In this document: piece by piece, positions 9,464 to 17,484 of the stretch | Layout: each line of letters starts with the position of its first letter | Position numbering within the stretch: position 1 is the stretch's first letter | From: Pseudomonadota bacterium | Lineage (GTDB): Bacteria; Pseudomonadota; Alphaproteobacteria; Rhizobiales; Phreatobacteraceae | DNA: 21,453 nt | Direction of reading: 5' to 3' | Assembly: GCA_023416965.1 (NCBI GenBank) | Contig: JAEZGJ010000013.1 | Coordinates: forward strand, 1 to 21,453 | The notes under the pieces: generated by a model | Told to the model about the DNA's origin: nothing | The model's input: the letters and a program-made list of their open reading frames with translations, nothing else | Database searches by the model: none | Translations under genes and position numbers: made by a program

Positions 9464-10330
9464 CTACGCGCCGAGACCGAGCACCCGCATGGCATTCTTC
9501 TTCAGGATCAGGTCATGCACCTCCGGCTTGAACCCGACCTCGGCGAACTGGGCGAGCCAGCGCTCCGGCGCGATCAGCGGAAAATCCGACCCGAACAGCA
9601 TCTTCGTGCGCAGCTGCGCATTGGCATACTGGACGATCTGCGGCGGGAAGTATTTGGGCATCCAGCCGGACAGGTCGATGTAGACGTTGGGCTTGTGCAG
9701 CGCCATGGACAGGGCCTCGTCGGTCCAGGGCCAGGACGGGTGCGCCAGCACGATGGTCATGTCGGGGAAGTCCACGGCGACGTCGTCGACGTGGATCGGT
9801 TGGGAATATTTGAGCCGCATGCCGCCGCCGCCGCGCATGCCCGTGCCGATGCCGGAATGGCCGGTGTGGAAGATCGCCGGCATCTTGTGGTGGGCAATCA
9901 CCTCGTAGAGCTGATAGGCCATCCGGTCGTTGGGATAGAAGCCTTGGCAGGTCGGGTGGAACTTGAAGCCCTTGACCACGCCGCCCTTGATCAGCTCCTC
10001 CGCCTCGCGCGCGCCGAGCCGCCCCTTGTGCGGGTCGATGGAGGCGAAGGCGATCATCATGTCGGCATTGTCGCGCGCCGCATCGGCGATCTCGTCGTTG
10101 GGGATGCGGCGGTTGCCGATCTGCGTCTCGGTGTCGACGGTGAACATGACGAGGCCGATCTTCTGCGCCCGGTAATGGGCGATGGTCTCGGCGATGGTCG
10201 GCCGCTTGCCGACCTTGAAATACTTGCCCGCAGCCTCCTCGTAGGGCGCCCAGTAGGGATCGGGCTCCTGCCGGCACGAGACCTCGGCATGGGTGTGGAT
10301 GTCGATGGCGATGAGATCGTCGACCTTCAT
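9464..10330 (-). CDS. Amidohydrolase-2 family metal-dependent hydrolase/decarboxylase
   Basis: A 288-residue TIM-barrel protein of the ACMSD/amidohydrolase_2 group. Metal and catalytic motifs visible: IDIHTHAEV (His12, His14), FHTGHSG (His155, His158), LAHPSWPW (His197) and FGSDFP (Asp249). Members either hydrolyse or non-oxidatively decarboxylate, often acting on aromatic acids. The start overlaps the stop of the feruloyl-CoA synthase gene by four bases (ATGA), and AGGAGA lies six bases upstream, so translation is probably coupled and the enzyme is likely part of the same pathway. An upstream in-frame extension of this frame runs through feruloyl-CoA synthase and is a shadow. The reaction cannot be told from sequence: candidates are hydrolysis or decarboxylation of an intermediate downstream of vanillin or 4-hydroxybenzoate, or a ring-cleavage product. 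Confidence 0.9.
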   Translation of the reverse strand: MKVDDLIAIDIHTHAEVSCRQEPDPYWAPYEEAAGKYFKVGKRPTIAETIAHYRAQKIGLVMFTVDTETQIGNRRIPNDEIADAARDNADMMIAFASIDPHKGRLGAREAEELIKGGVVKGFKFHPTCQGFYPNDRMAYQLYEVIAHHKMPAIFHTGHSGIGTGMRGGGGMRLKYSQPIHVDDVAVDFPDMTIVLAHPSWPWTDEALSMALHKPNVYIDLSGWMPKYFPPQIVQYANAQLRTKMLFGSDFPLIAPERWLAQFAEVGFKPEVHDLILKKNAMRVLGLGA

Positions 10331-12210
10331 GGGGTCTCTCCTGCACTGATATCGAGGGCGATGACGCCGGCCGGCGGCGCCGCCGCATGGAGCTGGGCGA
10401 CGAGCGCCGGCCGCCGGGCGAGCACGGCGCGCTGGTTGATGGAGCCCTTGTCGGTGAGTTCGCCGTGTTCCAGCGACGGCGGGTCGTCGAGGATCATCGC
10501 CCTGACCACGCGGTTGGACGAGCCGGTGGCGGTTTCCGCGAGGGCGGCGAGGCGCCGCCTCACCTCGGCGACGAGTTTCGGGTGGGCGAGGAGGCCCGCA
10601 CCGCCGGCCCCGAGCCCCAGGAAGGCGGCGCAGGCCTCCCGGTCCGGCACCAGCAGCACGCCGACCTCGTCCCGGTCGTGGCCGGTGATGACGGTGTCGC
10701 GGATCAGCGGGTCGAGGGCCGAGTTGAGGACGTGGCGCAAAGGCCCGACGCTGACCCAGGTGCCGGTGGCGAGCTTGAAATCCTCCGACAGGCGCCCGTC
10801 GAACAGGAAGCCCTTCGAGAGGTCCGCCGGATCGGCATAGGCGACCGCATCGCCGAAGCAGTAGAAACCCTCCTCGTCGAAGACCCTGGCGGTGAGGTCC
10901 GGCCGCCGCCAGTAGCCCGGCGTCACCGTCTCCGCCTTCACCCGCGCCTCGAGTTTCGCGCCGGCGGGGACGAGCTTCAGCGTCACCCCCACCATGGGCA
11001 GTCCGATCGCGCCCGCCTGGCCGGTGGTGCGCAGGTTCATGATGGCCGAGGGCGCGGTCTCCGTGGCGCCGAGCCCGGTGACGAAGGGCACGTCGCGACC
11101 CACGGCCTCGCGGGCGAGGGCGCGGTAGCCGTCCCAGACGGGCTGGGCAAGGCCGGCACCGGCATAGAACAGCATTTCCAGGCGGCTGAAGAAGTGGCGC
11201 GCGAAGGCCGCGTCCGCCTGGAGGTGGGGGAGGAGGGCCTCGTAGCCCTTCGGCACGTTGAAATAGGCGGTCGGCGCGATCTCCCGGAGATTGCGCACCG
11301 TCGGCAGGATGCCCGCGGCCACCGGCTTGCCCTCGTCGAGATAGAGCGTGCCGCCGTGGGTGAGCACCATGCCGAAATTGTGGTTCGAACCGAATGTGTG
11401 GTTCCACGGCAGCCAGTCGACGAAGACCGGCGGCGTCTCGGCGAGGAAGGGGAAGCACTGTTCCAGCATGATCTGGTTGGCCATCAGCATCCGCTGGGTG
11501 TTGATGACCGCCTTCGGCTCGCCTGTCGAACCGGAGGTGAGCAGGAACTTCGCGATCGTGTCGGGCCCGATCGCGGCATGGGCGGCGTCGACGGCCGCGG
11601 CCGCCGCATCGCCCGCCAAGGCCGCGAGCGGCAGGGCTCCGGCGGCCTCCGCGTCGTGCGCCGCCACCACCACCCGGTCCTGCCTTGAAACAGCGGCGAG
11701 CGCCGCCCGGAACGGCCCGGCTTCGGCGACGAAGACGAGACCCGGCGTCAGGAGATCGAGGCAGTAGGAGAGCTTGCCGAAATCCCGCGCCACCAGGCTG
11801 TAGGGCGGCGAGATCGGCGCATAGGGCACGCCGACCATCATGGCCGCGAGGGCGACCAGCGCATGGTCGATGCTGTTGCCGGAGAGGATGGCGACAGGCC
11901 GCTCGGCGGAGAGGTCGTGGCGCAGCAGCCCGGCGGCGAGGCTCCGAACCTGCCGCAGTGCTTCCGCATAAGTCAGCCGGCGCCAGGCGCCGTCGGGGGT
12001 CCGCTCGGCGAGGAAGGTGCGGTCGGGCGCCGCAGCCGCCCAGTGGACGAGCCGGTCGGGAAGCGCGCGGGGATAGGGGGCGAGTTGCTGGCGCACCGTG
12101 ACGAGGCGCGTGCCGTCCGCCCGGTCCTCCACCAGGGGATCAAGGCGGCCGAGCCTGTGCCAGCCGTCGCTGTCAGCGGCTTGCATCGGGCGAGGGGCGA
12201 CACGCGACAT
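10327..12210 (-). CDS. fcs: Feruloyl-CoA synthase (hydroxycinnamate:CoA ligase)
   Basis: A 627-residue ANL-superfamily adenylate-forming enzyme, expected to activate ferulate, p-coumarate or caffeate to the CoA thioester at ATP cost in the cytoplasm. Motifs: P-loop TSGSTGEPK (225-233), GLGATETAPS (379-388), CFGDAV (451-456), DGRLSEDFKLATGTWVS (471-487) and a C-terminal catalytic-type lysine in LTDKGS (Lys588). The long N-terminal lead, LPWNHTFGSNHNFG and the atypical DGRLSEDFKLATG segment match the feruloyl-CoA synthase branch rather than plant-type 4-coumarate ligases. GGAGG five bases before ATG 12210 fixes the start. It follows the crotonase gene by 86 bases and overlaps the amidohydrolase by four. 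Exact substrate range not decidable from sequence. Confidence 0.9.
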   Translation of the reverse strand: MSRVAPRPMQAADSDGWHRLGRLDPLVEDRADGTRLVTVRQQLAPYPRALPDRLVHWAAAAPDRTFLAERTPDGAWRRLTYAEALRQVRSLAAGLLRHDLSAERPVAILSGNSIDHALVALAAMMVGVPYAPISPPYSLVARDFGKLSYCLDLLTPGLVFVAEAGPFRAALAAVSRQDRVVVAAHDAEAAGALPLAALAGDAAAAAVDAAHAAIGPDTIAKFLLTSGSTGEPKAVINTQRMLMANQIMLEQCFPFLAETPPVFVDWLPWNHTFGSNHNFGMVLTHGGTLYLDEGKPVAAGILPTVRNLREIAPTAYFNVPKGYEALLPHLQADAAFARHFFSRLEMLFYAGAGLAQPVWDGYRALAREAVGRDVPFVTGLGATETAPSAIMNLRTTGQAGAIGLPMVGVTLKLVPAGAKLEARVKAETVTPGYWRRPDLTARVFDEEGFYCFGDAVAYADPADLSKGFLFDGRLSEDFKLATGTWVSVGPLRHVLNSALDPLIRDTVITGHDRDEVGVLLVPDREACAAFLGLGAGGAGLLAHPKLVAEVRRRLAALAETATGSSNRVVRAMILDDPPSLEHGELTDKGSINQRAVLARRPALVAQLHAAAPPAGVIALDISAGETP

Positions 12211-12272
12211 CGGGGCCTCCGGGGGTGCCGATTGCGGCGGGATGAGGCGACGGTTTCAGACATGCACTGGGA

Positions 12273-12291
12273 CGGGCCGGCGTCCGGCCCG
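12273..12291 (-). other. Intercistronic hairpin between hydratase and ligase genes
   Basis: CGGGCCGG (12273-12280) and CCGGCCCG (12284-12291) form an 8-bp stem with a 3-base loop, six bases after the hydratase stop. Without a T-run it is more likely an mRNA processing or stability element than a terminator. Confidence 0.4.
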
Positions 12292-12296
12292 CCGGA

Positions 12297-13103
12297 TCAG
12301 CCGGGGCGGGCGACCTTCGCCGCCTTCTTGGCGAGGAAGTCGCGCACGCGCGCCTTGGCCTCGGGCGTGGTCTGGGCGGTCGAGGCCATCAGCGCCTCGG
12401 TCAGGTAACCGATATGCGGATCGGCCTCGGCGATGCGTGGCAGGGCGTGGATCACCGCGAAACGGGTCATGTCGGCGATGCCCGCCGCCTTGCGCGCAAG
12501 GTCCATCGCGAAGGCGAGCCCGGCGCCGTCCTCGACGAGGTACTGGCAGGCGCCGGCGGCGCGCGCCTCCTCGGCCGAGAGCGAGCGGCCGGTGAGCATC
12601 ATGTCCTGGACGAGCGGCGTGCCGATCAGCCGCGGAATGCGCACCGATCCGCCGCCGCCGAGGAAGATGCCGCGCTGGCCCTCGGGGAGCGCGAAGAAGG
12701 CGGAACGCTCGGCGACGCGGATGTGGGTCGCCGCAGCCAGTTCGAAGCCGCCGCCGACCACCGCGCCGTGCAGCACCGAGATGACCGGCACGCGGCCGAA
12801 CTGGATGTCCTGGAAGGCGCGGTGCCAACCGAGCGAGTGCTGGATGGCAGCGGCGAGGTCCGGCTCGCCGTCGACCTCGCCGAGGTCAAGCCCGGCGCAG
12901 AAATGGTCGCCCTCGCCGTGGATCACCACCGCCCGGATGTCGGACGGAAGGGCGGTGACGGCCCGTGACAGGCCGGCGACCATGGTTTCGTTGAGCGCGT
13001 TGCGCTTGGCCGGCCGCGACAGCCGGATGACGGCCACGGCACCGTCGGCGTGAACCGACAGGCCCGGACAGGGGGACAGGACAGACAAGGGCGCCACTCC
13101 CAT
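12297..13103 (-). CDS. Crotonase-fold enoyl-CoA hydratase, probable hydroxycinnamoyl-CoA hydratase/lyase
   Basis: A 268-residue crotonase. The oxyanion-hole segments are DHFCAGLDLGEV (about 66-77) and GAVVGGGFELAA. Glu121 (GGGFE) and Glu141 (ALPEGQ) are 20 residues apart, as are the two catalytic glutamates of classical enoyl-CoA hydratase, so hydration competence is likely. Next to feruloyl-CoA synthase, its expected substrate is feruloyl- or coumaroyl-CoA. It does not closely resemble the Pseudomonas Ech/Fcs-partner enzyme that I recall, so whether it also performs the retro-aldol step to the aldehyde is uncertain; a hydratase-only role is the alternative. ATG 13103 has no ribosome site and only a leader of about 20 bases from the predicted transcription start. 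A TTG at codon 6 preceded by GGAG is an alternative start. Confidence 0.87.
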   Translation of the reverse strand: MGVAPLSVLSPCPGLSVHADGAVAVIRLSRPAKRNALNETMVAGLSRAVTALPSDIRAVVIHGEGDHFCAGLDLGEVDGEPDLAAAIQHSLGWHRAFQDIQFGRVPVISVLHGAVVGGGFELAAATHIRVAERSAFFALPEGQRGIFLGGGGSVRIPRLIGTPLVQDMMLTGRSLSAEEARAAGACQYLVEDGAGLAFAMDLARKAAGIADMTRFAVIHALPRIAEADPHIGYLTEALMASTAQTTPEAKARVRDFLAKKAAKVARPG

Positions 13104-13117
13104 GGCAATCGTTTTTG

Positions 13118-13132
13118 GTTATTGAGAATAAC
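13118..13132. promoter_or_regulatory. Probable MarR-family operator (perfect palindrome)
   Basis: GTTATT-GAG-AATAAC is a perfect 6-3-6 inverted repeat in an AT-rich island between the divergent hydratase and MarR genes. It overlaps the -10 and predicted start of the hydratase promoter, the right place for repression relieved by a ligand. Confidence 0.65.
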
Positions 13133-13159
13133 TATTTTCCGACGCCGCGCTTGTGTCAA
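13131..13159 (-). promoter_or_regulatory. Sigma70-type promoter of the hydroxycinnamate operon
   Basis: On the minus strand, a perfect -35 TTGACA (13159-13154) and, after 17 bases, -10 AATAGT (13136-13131, 4 of 6). Predicted start near 13124, inside the palindrome. This is the only classical housekeeping promoter in the window that looks strong. Confidence 0.65.
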
Positions 13160-13213
13160 TGGGGCGGGGCCGTTACCGATCGGCACGCGGTGACGCAGCT
13201 TTCCGAGGTGGTG

Positions 13214-13654
13214 ATGGCGCTGGATCTGGGTCCTCTCGACAGCCATGTCGGCTACCTGCTGCGCCGGGCCCAGCTTGCCGTCTTCGCCGACATCCTTCCG
13301 AGCCTCGCCGAGCACGACGTCTCGCCGGCGGACTATGCGGTGCTCACCGTCATCGACCGCAATCCCGGTGCCGGCCAGTCGCAGGTGGCGGAAACCCTCG
13401 GCATCCAGAAGACCAATTTCGTGCCGCTGATCCGCCGGATGGAGGCGCGCGGCCTGGTGCTGAGGGCGCCCTCGCCGAAGGACCGGCGCTCGGTGGCCCT
13501 GTCGCTGACGCCGGAGGGAGGGGCGCTGCTCGCACGGCTACATTCCGCGGCCCAGGCCCATATCGAGAGGGTGCGCGACCATCTCGGCGCCGATCGCTAC
13601 GACGCGCTGCTGGAACCGTTGCAGCGCCTCGCGACGGTCAGCCGCCCGTCCTGA
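13214..13654 (+). CDS. MarR-family transcriptional regulator, CouR-like
   Basis: A 146-residue winged-helix regulator: an N-terminal dimerisation helix, LDSHVGYLLRRAQLAVFADIL; a helix-turn-helix with recognition region near 54-80 (GQSQVAETLGIQKTNFVPLIRRMEARGL); and the wing PSPKDRRSVALSLTPEG (about 86-102). The core resembles the hydroxycinnamoyl-CoA-responsive MarR proteins (CouR/FerR type). It is divergent from the hydratase gene and faces a perfect palindrome over that promoter, so it probably represses the aromatic operon and itself until an acyl-CoA binds. Chosen start ATG 13214 has GAGG just upstream; upstream in-frame starts (TTG 13115, GTG 13190) lack ribosome sites, and the former would lie in the operator. 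The 3' end overlaps the convergent DUF2254 gene by 17 bases. Confidence 0.88.
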   Translation: MALDLGPLDSHVGYLLRRAQLAVFADILPSLAEHDVSPADYAVLTVIDRNPGAGQSQVAETLGIQKTNFVPLIRRMEARGLVLRAPSPKDRRSVALSLTPEGGALLARLHSAAQAHIERVRDHLGADRYDALLEPLQRLATVSRPS

Positions 13655-14906
13655 CGGCGCCGATCCCGGCTGCGACGGCGGCGACGGCGTGACGCTCGTC
13701 GGGGAGCGCGAGCGCCGCTTCGGCCCGCCGGAGCGCCTTGGCCGAATGGCCGCGCGCCGCTGCGCCGAAAACCTCCTCGTCCTCGACCGCCAGGCTTCCG
13801 AGGGCCTTCTGCAGCCGCAACTGCACCTGCAGGTTGCCGGCGCCGTCTCGCGCGATGGGGGCGAAGACGTCGTCGAACATGTCCTCGACCGCGACGCCCG
13901 GGACCCGCACGTCCTCGCAGGCGACGTCGGCGTCGTCCTCGGGGCCGTTGCAACGGTTCCAGCGCACGAGGAGCCGAACGGCGCGGCTGACCACGTCGAT
14001 GGCCGTGCCTGGATCATTCACCGCGGGCGACAGGGCTCGCGACGCGATCTCCGCCAGCACGCAGAGGCCGAAGCGGGGATCCTGATCGAATGTGCGTTCC
14101 GGACCGATGGTGAAGGCCTGCGCCACTCTGAGGGCCGTGTCGTCGTCCATCTCCCCGGCGGCCATGGCGACGGGGCGCGCGGGGTCGGCGAAGACGCCGG
14201 GCGGCGCGGTGACGAAGAGGGTCAGGGCGCCGTCGGCGGCAAGCTCCTGCAGCGCGGCCATGTCGACATACTGGACGTAGCCGACGGTGGTGCCGAACAC
14301 CGCCCGCGCCTCCGGCGGCGGAGGATCGTCCATCGCCCGGCCGCCGAGGTGGGGGTGCGCGCGTCGCATCCGCAATGCGTTCCAGGTCGCATCCTCAACC
14401 CGGGCGACGGTCTCGCCCAGCCGGCCGAAACGGGCGAGATAGTCGATCCAGCGCAGGATTGTGACGGCGATGAGCGCGATCAGCCCGATCGTCACGACGA
14501 GCAGGATGGCCCGTCCCTCCGATCCGTAGAGGCCGGTGCTGAGCGCGATGATGCCGACGAGGCTGAAGAGGAAGGAGCCGATGAACGTCCCGAGCACGTT
14601 CTGGCTGGTATTGTCCTCCATCAGCAGCCGCGTCGCCCGCGGGGTGACGTTGCTGGTCGCCGCGCCATAGGCCGAGACCATCGTCGTCATGGAGAAGACC
14701 GTCACCGACAGCATGCTGGAGGCCAGCACGTTGAGGATGCCGTCGATGGCCTGCGCCCCGATCTTGATCGTCCAGGCGTCGGGCACATAGGGAGCGAAGA
14801 CGATGCCGGCGACCGCGGTCGCCACGCCGATCAGCGCCATCACGCTGACCCGCAGCCAGAGCTTGCGCGCGAACAGCGTCAGCACCCATCGCCACCGCGA
14901 CATCAT
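13638..14906 (-). CDS. DUF2254 family membrane protein
   Basis: A 422-residue protein with four membrane segments (about 18-38, 57-80, 105-125, 133-152) and a long soluble C-terminal part. Family landmarks include SSMLSVTVFSMTTMVSAY, SNVTPRATRLLMEDNTSQ, GTFIGSFLFSL, and in the C-terminal part ALSPAVNDPGTA. The function is unknown. The chosen start is the ATG pair at 14906/14903, 28 bases after the ligD stop; an upstream in-frame ATG at 14984 would overlap ligD and gives a Pro/Arg-rich, non-membrane lead. No clear ribosome site. The short spacing suggests co-transcription as the last gene of the stress-driven ligD operon. Converges with the MarR gene, overlapping by 17 bases. Confidence 0.87.
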   Translation of the reverse strand: MMSRWRWVLTLFARKLWLRVSVMALIGVATAVAGIVFAPYVPDAWTIKIGAQAIDGILNVLASSMLSVTVFSMTTMVSAYGAATSNVTPRATRLLMEDNTSQNVLGTFIGSFLFSLVGIIALSTGLYGSEGRAILLVVTIGLIALIAVTILRWIDYLARFGRLGETVARVEDATWNALRMRRAHPHLGGRAMDDPPPPEARAVFGTTVGYVQYVDMAALQELAADGALTLFVTAPPGVFADPARPVAMAAGEMDDDTALRVAQAFTIGPERTFDQDPRFGLCVLAEIASRALSPAVNDPGTAIDVVSRAVRLLVRWNRCNGPEDDADVACEDVRVPGVAVEDMFDDVFAPIARDGAGNLQVQLRLQKALGSLAVEDEEVFGAAARGHSAKALRRAEAALALPDERHAVAAVAAGIGAVRTGG

Positions 14907-14934
14907 GGCGACGGTCCAGGCTGTGCGGTCGTGC

Positions 14935-17484
14935 TCATCCAGTGGCCAGCGGCTGCGCCGCGGCGCGGAAGCCCGCCCAGGCATCGCGGGCGGGGAGGGC
15001 GTCTCCCACGTTGAAGGCGTTGGGCGCGATGCCGCCCTCCACCTCTTTCCACGTGGCAGGGAGGGCGAAGGGTGCCCCTGGCCGGGCGCGGGTGGAATAA
15101 GGCGCCACCGCCGTCGCGCCGCGGCCGTTGCGCAGGTAGTCGATGAAGATCTTGCCGCGCCGCGCCTTCTTGGCGAGCGTCGCGGTGTAGCGCTCGGGCT
15201 CGGTCGCGGCCATGGCGCGGGCGAAATCGTGGGAAAAGCCCTTCACCGCCTTCCAGTCGGCTGCGGGCGTCAGCGGCACCGTCACGTGGAACCCCTTGCC
15301 GCCCGAGAGCTTGACGAAGCTCTCGAGCCCGATGCCCTTCAGCCGGTCGCGGACCGCCAGCGCGCCCTCGCGCACCGCGTCCATGCCGACGCCCTCGCCG
15401 GGATCGAGGTCGAAGATCACCTGGTCGGGCCGCTCCAGGTCGTCGATGGTCGAGCCCCAGACGTGGATCTCCACCACCCCCATCTGCACCAGCGCGGCAA
15501 TCCCGTCGAAATCCTCCACGTAGAGCAAGGCGTCGGTCTCGCCCTTCGGCTTCATGGTGCGGATCGCCTTGCCCATGCCGGGGGAGGCGTGTTTCTGGAA
15601 GAAGGAGTGGCGGGAAATGCCGTCGGGAGCGCGCACGAGGCTCAGCGGGCGGCGGACGACCAGCGGCTCCATCCGCTTCCAGACGGCTCCGTAATGGGCG
15701 AGCAACCCCTCCTTGGTCAGGCCGGCATCGGGCCAGAGCACTTTGTCCGCATTCGACAGCACCACGGATGTGGCGGGGGCCGCCGGCGCCGGGGCCTTCT
15801 TCCGCTTCGGCGTCTCCGTCGGCGCCGGATCGGCGGCGGGCGCGTCCTCGCGGACGATCTCGCCGGCCGGCTTGTCCTCGCGCAGGCCCTTGAACGCGGC
15901 CTGCCGCAGGAGGCCGTCCGCCGTCCAGGTCCGGTATTCCACCTCGCAGGCCAGCTTCGGCTCGACCCAGACGACATCCTTCTGCCGTCCCTCCTTGCCG
16001 GAGAAGGGCGAGCGCTCGGCACGCAGCCCGTCGAGCCGCCGCTTCAGGGCCGTCGCCACCTGGCCGCTATAGCCGGTGCCGACGCGCCCCGCATGTTTCA
16101 GCGCCCCGTCCTCGTGATAGGCGACGACCAGCGAGCCGATGCGCCCAGAATGGGCTTTCGAGGGCACGTAGCCGGCAATGACGAATTCCTGCGAGCGGGT
16201 GCACTTCGCCTTGATCCAGTCGCCGCGCCGGCCGCTGTGATAGGGCACGTCGAGCCGTTTCGAGATGACCCCCTCCAGCCCCATGCGGCAGGCATGGGCG
16301 AGCATGATCTCGCCAGGCTCGGCGAAATGCTCGCTGTAACGCAGCCGGGCCGGGTCCGCCCCCTCGAGCAACGCCGCCAGGCGCTCCTTGCGCGCCACAA
16401 GCGGCTCACCGGTGAGGTCCTCGCCGTCCAGATGCAGCAGGTCGAAGGCGTAATAGACCATGGTCTGCCGCCGCCCCTCCGACAGCGCCGCCTGCAGCTC
16501 TGCGAAGGATGAGACGCCGGCATCGTTCAGCACCACCACCTCGCCGTCGATCACCGCGCTCTCGCAGGGCAGGCCGGCGCAGGCGTCGGCAAGTTCGCTG
16601 CCGAAGCGCTCGGTCCAGTCGAGGCCGGTCCGCGTCAGCAGCCGCGCCTCGCCGCCGGCGACGACCGCCTGGACGCGGTAGCCGTCGAACTTGACCTCGT
16701 GGATCCAGTCCCTGCCCTCAGGCGGCTGGTCCCGGAGGCTGGCGAGGCAGGGGGGCACGAAAACGGGCTCAAGCCCCGAGGTCCGGCGCTTGCCCGCGGC
16801 CTTTGCCTGGCTCGCGGCCTTGGGCGGCGGGGTCTTCGCGGCCTTGGCGGCAGGGTCCCTGGTGTTCTTGGCGGCCTTCGGCTTCTTCGGCGGCTTTCCA
16901 TCGGCCACCTCCTCGACCGTCAGGCCCGAGACGAGTGATGTCGGCTCCTCGGCCAGAATGTCGCGATCCGAGGCGGCCTCGTCCCGGCTCTTCATCAGGA
17001 GCCAGTTGTCGCGGCTCTCGCCCTTGCGCGGCTTCAACCTGACGAGGTGCCAGCCGCCCTTCAGCCGCTCGCCGTCGAGGCTGAAGGCGATATGGCCCTT
17101 GGCCATGGCCTTGTCGGGATCACCCTCGGGGGTCCAGTGCCCCCGGTCCCAGACGATGACCGAGCCTGCCCCGTACTCGCCCGCGGGGATGGTGCCTTCG
17201 AAGCCGCCATAGGAGAGAGGGTGGTCCTCCACATGGACGGCGAGGCGCTTGTCGTCGGGGTCGAGGCTGGGACCGCGGGTCACCGCCCAGCTCCACAGGG
17301 CGCCGTCATGTTCGAGGCGCAGGTCGTAGTGCAGCCGGCGGGCGGCGTGCTTGTGGATGACGAAACTGCCGCCGCGGACCTTTCCGGCGCGCGTGGAGAC
17401 ATCGCCCTCGGGCTCGCGGGTCTTCGCGAAGTCGCGTTTCTGTCGATAGGCGCCGAGCCGGTCGGCCGCTTGCGCCTTCGCCAT
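14935..17484 (-). CDS. ligD: NHEJ DNA ligase LigD (phosphoesterase-ligase-polymerase)
   Basis: An 849-residue multifunctional end-joining enzyme with the Pseudomonas-type domain order. The 3'-phosphoesterase (about 35-180) has KHAARRLHYDLRLE (His46, His52, Asp54, Arg56) and VEDHP (His88). A Lys/Ala/Pro-rich linker (about 195-235) leads to the ATP-dependent ligase (about 240-545) with nucleotidyl-accepting Lys265 in HEVKFDGYR, DGEVV, EGVISKR and DWIKAKC. A second linker (about 550-572) leads to the primase-polymerase (about 575-845) with DLD (692-694), SGGKGFHV (727-734) and a third Asp782 in FIDYLRN. All catalytic residues appear intact. It seals and processes double-strand breaks with Ku on the nucleoid. 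The ATG at 17484 overlaps the upstream gene's stop by one base (TGATG); the longer frame to 17730 is a shadow of that gene. Driven by an EcfG-type promoter at 17730-17755. Confidence 0.97.
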   Translation of the reverse strand: MAKAQAADRLGAYRQKRDFAKTREPEGDVSTRAGKVRGGSFVIHKHAARRLHYDLRLEHDGALWSWAVTRGPSLDPDDKRLAVHVEDHPLSYGGFEGTIPAGEYGAGSVIVWDRGHWTPEGDPDKAMAKGHIAFSLDGERLKGGWHLVRLKPRKGESRDNWLLMKSRDEAASDRDILAEEPTSLVSGLTVEEVADGKPPKKPKAAKNTRDPAAKAAKTPPPKAASQAKAAGKRRTSGLEPVFVPPCLASLRDQPPEGRDWIHEVKFDGYRVQAVVAGGEARLLTRTGLDWTERFGSELADACAGLPCESAVIDGEVVVLNDAGVSSFAELQAALSEGRRQTMVYYAFDLLHLDGEDLTGEPLVARKERLAALLEGADPARLRYSEHFAEPGEIMLAHACRMGLEGVISKRLDVPYHSGRRGDWIKAKCTRSQEFVIAGYVPSKAHSGRIGSLVVAYHEDGALKHAGRVGTGYSGQVATALKRRLDGLRAERSPFSGKEGRQKDVVWVEPKLACEVEYRTWTADGLLRQAAFKGLREDKPAGEIVREDAPAADPAPTETPKRKKAPAPAAPATSVVLSNADKVLWPDAGLTKEGLLAHYGAVWKRMEPLVVRRPLSLVRAPDGISRHSFFQKHASPGMGKAIRTMKPKGETDALLYVEDFDGIAALVQMGVVEIHVWGSTIDDLERPDQVIFDLDPGEGVGMDAVREGALAVRDRLKGIGLESFVKLSGGKGFHVTVPLTPAADWKAVKGFSHDFARAMAATEPERYTATLAKKARRGKIFIDYLRNGRGATAVAPYSTRARPGAPFALPATWKEVEGGIAPNAFNVGDALPARDAWAGFRAAAQPLATG

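Noticed and set aside
10327..11458. Fusion of the amidohydrolase with an upstream extension as one 664-residue protein
   Set aside because: The added part is an out-of-phase reading of feruloyl-CoA synthase. The amidohydrolase starts at 10330 with its own ribosome site.
13689..16512. Long plus-strand frames opposite DUF2254 and ligD
   Set aside because: Shadow composition, no motifs, and they run across a gene boundary on the other strand.
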